Shown here piece by piece: positions 41,601 through 42,406 of a stretch of 42,406 bases of DNA. This DNA comes from Pseudomonas sp. BMS12. Lineage in GTDB: Bacteria > Pseudomonadota > Gammaproteobacteria > Pseudomonadales > Pseudomonadaceae. The notes beneath the pieces were generated by a model. The model had not been told where the DNA came from, ran no database searches, and saw nothing but the letters and a program-made list of their open reading frames with translations. Position numbers and translations under genes: made by a program. The stretch lies in contig NZ_LSOF01000012.1 of assembly GCF_001592875.1 (NCBI RefSeq), positions 191,085 through 233,490 on the forward strand, in the 5' to 3' direction. The stretch's first letter is position 1. Each line of letters opens with the position of its first letter.

Positions 41601-41671
41601 AAAGACTGAACCCTCGACGCGCCGCGCACGACTCAGTGGTACAGACCGCGGAGGTGATAGATGAACACTGA
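41597..41671 (+). CDS. Possible 24-residue coupling ORF between sigma and anti-sigma genes
   Basis: The ATG overlaps the sigma factor stop and the ORF runs to a TGA 10 bases inside the anti-sigma gene (MKRLNPRRAAHDSVVQTAEV, then IDEH). It would carry ribosomes to the strong GGAGGTGA site of the anti-sigma gene, so it may serve translational coupling rather than encode a working peptide. Its reality is uncertain. Confidence 0.25.
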   Translation: MKRLNPRRAAHDSVVQTAEVIDEH

Positions 41672-42293
41672 AACCGATGATCGGGCGCTGCTGGAGCTGC
41701 TGCCCTGGTATCTCAACGGCACCCTGAGCGGACCGGAACTGGCCGCCGTGGAGGCCCTGTTGCTGCGTTCGGCCGAGGCCCGTGAGGAGCTGGCAGTGCT
41801 GCGCCGTCTGGCCGCTGCCGTACGTGAGCAGGAGCAGGGCTACAGCGGCGAACAGGCGCCGCCTTTCGAGCTGGGTTGGGCGCGATTGCAGCGCAGTTTG
41901 CAGCAGGAGGCGCCAGCGCCGGCGCGGCGTGACTGGTGGAAGCCCGGCCTGGCTGCCGCTGCGGCGCTGGTCGTGGCCTTGCAGCTGGGCATCCTGATGC
42001 GCCCGGCGCAGGTCGACAGCGACTGGCAGCTGCAGAGCGGTGGCCAGGAGCAGCTGCTCAGCGGCGGCTACCGGGTACAGCTGCGCTTCGTCGAGCATGC
42101 CCAGTGGCAGCAGATCCGTGGCCTGCTGCTGGAGCTGGATGCGGTGCTGGTCGACGGCCCCACGGCGCTGGGCATGGTGCAGGTGCTGGTGCCGGCCGAT
42201 AAGCGCTTCCGCGATGGTCAGGCATTGCTCGACTGGCTCGGTCAGCAGCCGGTGGTGCAGCACGCCGCCTTGCTGGCCCGGCAGCAACCATGA
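41661..42293 (+). CDS. Membrane-spanning anti-sigma factor
   Basis: A 210-residue protein. The cytoplasmic N-terminus (1-90) begins ALLELLPWYLNGTLSGPELA, the LPWYxNGTL pattern of anti-sigma domains that lack the Zn-binding HxxxCxxC motif. One membrane helix follows at about 95-113 (PGLAAAAALVVALQLGILM). The periplasmic part (about 115-210) holds VRLRF-like strands, LVDGPTALGMVQVLVP and DWLGQQPVVQHAALLA, a fold repeatedly seen at the end of anti-sigma proteins of this type. GGAGG lies before the ATG. It should hold the sigma factor until an envelope signal frees it. Its stop overlaps the next start (ATGA). Confidence 0.85.
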   Translation: MNTETDDRALLELLPWYLNGTLSGPELAAVEALLLRSAEAREELAVLRRLAAAVREQEQGYSGEQAPPFELGWARLQRSLQQEAPAPARRDWWKPGLAAAAALVVALQLGILMRPAQVDSDWQLQSGGQEQLLSGGYRVQLRFVEHAQWQQIRGLLLELDAVLVDGPTALGMVQVLVPADKRFRDGQALLDWLGQQPVVQHAALLARQQP

Positions 42294-42406
42294 GGCGCTG
42301 GGCGCTGCTGCTGGCGCTGCTGCTGAGCTTGCCGGTACGGGCCGCCAGCGAGCCGGGCACGGCTCCGACAGCGGCTGGCGCGGCGCCACCCGCCAGCAGC
42401 CTGCCA
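42290..42406 (+). CDS. Exported protein, N-terminal fragment (3' cut by window end)
   Basis: Only 39 codons are visible: a signal peptide (MRRWALLLALLLSLPVRAAS) followed by a Pro/Ala-rich linker. It overlaps the anti-sigma gene by four bases, so it belongs to the ECF operon. The product cannot be identified from this fragment; related sigma/anti-sigma loci often carry an exported protease or surface protein here, but that is not visible in the sequence. Confidence 0.7.
   Translation, partial: MRRWALLLALLLSLPVRAASEPGTAPTAAGAAPPASSLP

Noticed and set aside
1..42406. CRISPR arrays, tRNA or rRNA genes, insertion sequences, prophage genes
   Set aside because: No regularly spaced repeats, tRNA-like cloverleaf ends, transposase or integrase motifs were seen while reading the window.

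Overview
This is a GC-rich (roughly mid-60 percent) chromosomal window from a gammaproteobacterium, almost certainly a Pseudomonas or a close relative. The evidence is the recC-recB-recD order, Pseudomonas-type REP palindromes, the split pntAA-pntAB-pntB transhydrogenase, the DUF2388/DUF4105 pair and a DesA-type acyl-lipid desaturase. Coding density is high, most starts have clear GGAG-type ribosome binding sites, and many neighbours overlap by ATGA. I see no tRNA, rRNA, CRISPR array, insertion sequence or prophage.

Layout. 1-6362: the 3' end of recC, then recB and recD (recombinational repair), with two REP-type palindromes between recB and recD. 6521-11498: a tight four-gene operon of a PspA/IM30 (ESCRT-III superfamily) protein, a Vps4/Cdc48-like AAA ATPase with a degenerate N-terminal half, an inner-membrane coiled-coil protein, and a membrane-anchored periplasmic binding protein fused to an OmpA peptidoglycan-binding domain. 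This is the most interesting unit of the window. It reads as an ESCRT-like membrane remodelling machine wired to a periplasmic sensor. 11737-13616: RtcB-type RNA ligase plus PrfH release factor, a damaged-ribosome rescue and repair pair, preceded by a 13-codon leader ORF with a strong ribosome binding site.

13666-26000 is mostly core or housekeeping: a TerC-family membrane protein, an AEC transporter, a GFA-family protein, an SSS sodium symporter, the DUF2388-DUF4105 envelope pair, pntAA-AB-B, an Mpo1-like membrane protein divergent from a Crp/Fnr regulator, and a receiver-HDOD protein. 26000-28114: a TetR regulator divergent from an atypical SDR (catalytic Tyr replaced by Phe), with a clear palindromic operator between them, then a DsbA-fold isomerase. 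28170-35740: a secreted helical protein of unknown role, Ogt DNA repair methyltransferase, a PAS-GGDEF diguanylate cyclase, a signal-less multidomain peptidoglycan-hydrolase-like protein, an RBBP9-like hydrolase, a LysE-type exporter, and an XRE regulator divergent from a small four-helix membrane protein.

35894-37078 is the desaturase desA. After a long 577-base gene-poor stretch comes an ECF sigma cluster (37656 to the window end): an outer-membrane beta-barrel-like protein, a secreted protein, an ECF sigma factor, an anti-sigma factor and the start of a further exported protein. All these neighbours overlap or nearly abut, suggesting one autoregulated envelope regulon. All assignments rest on reading motifs and protein sequence by eye; no database search was run.
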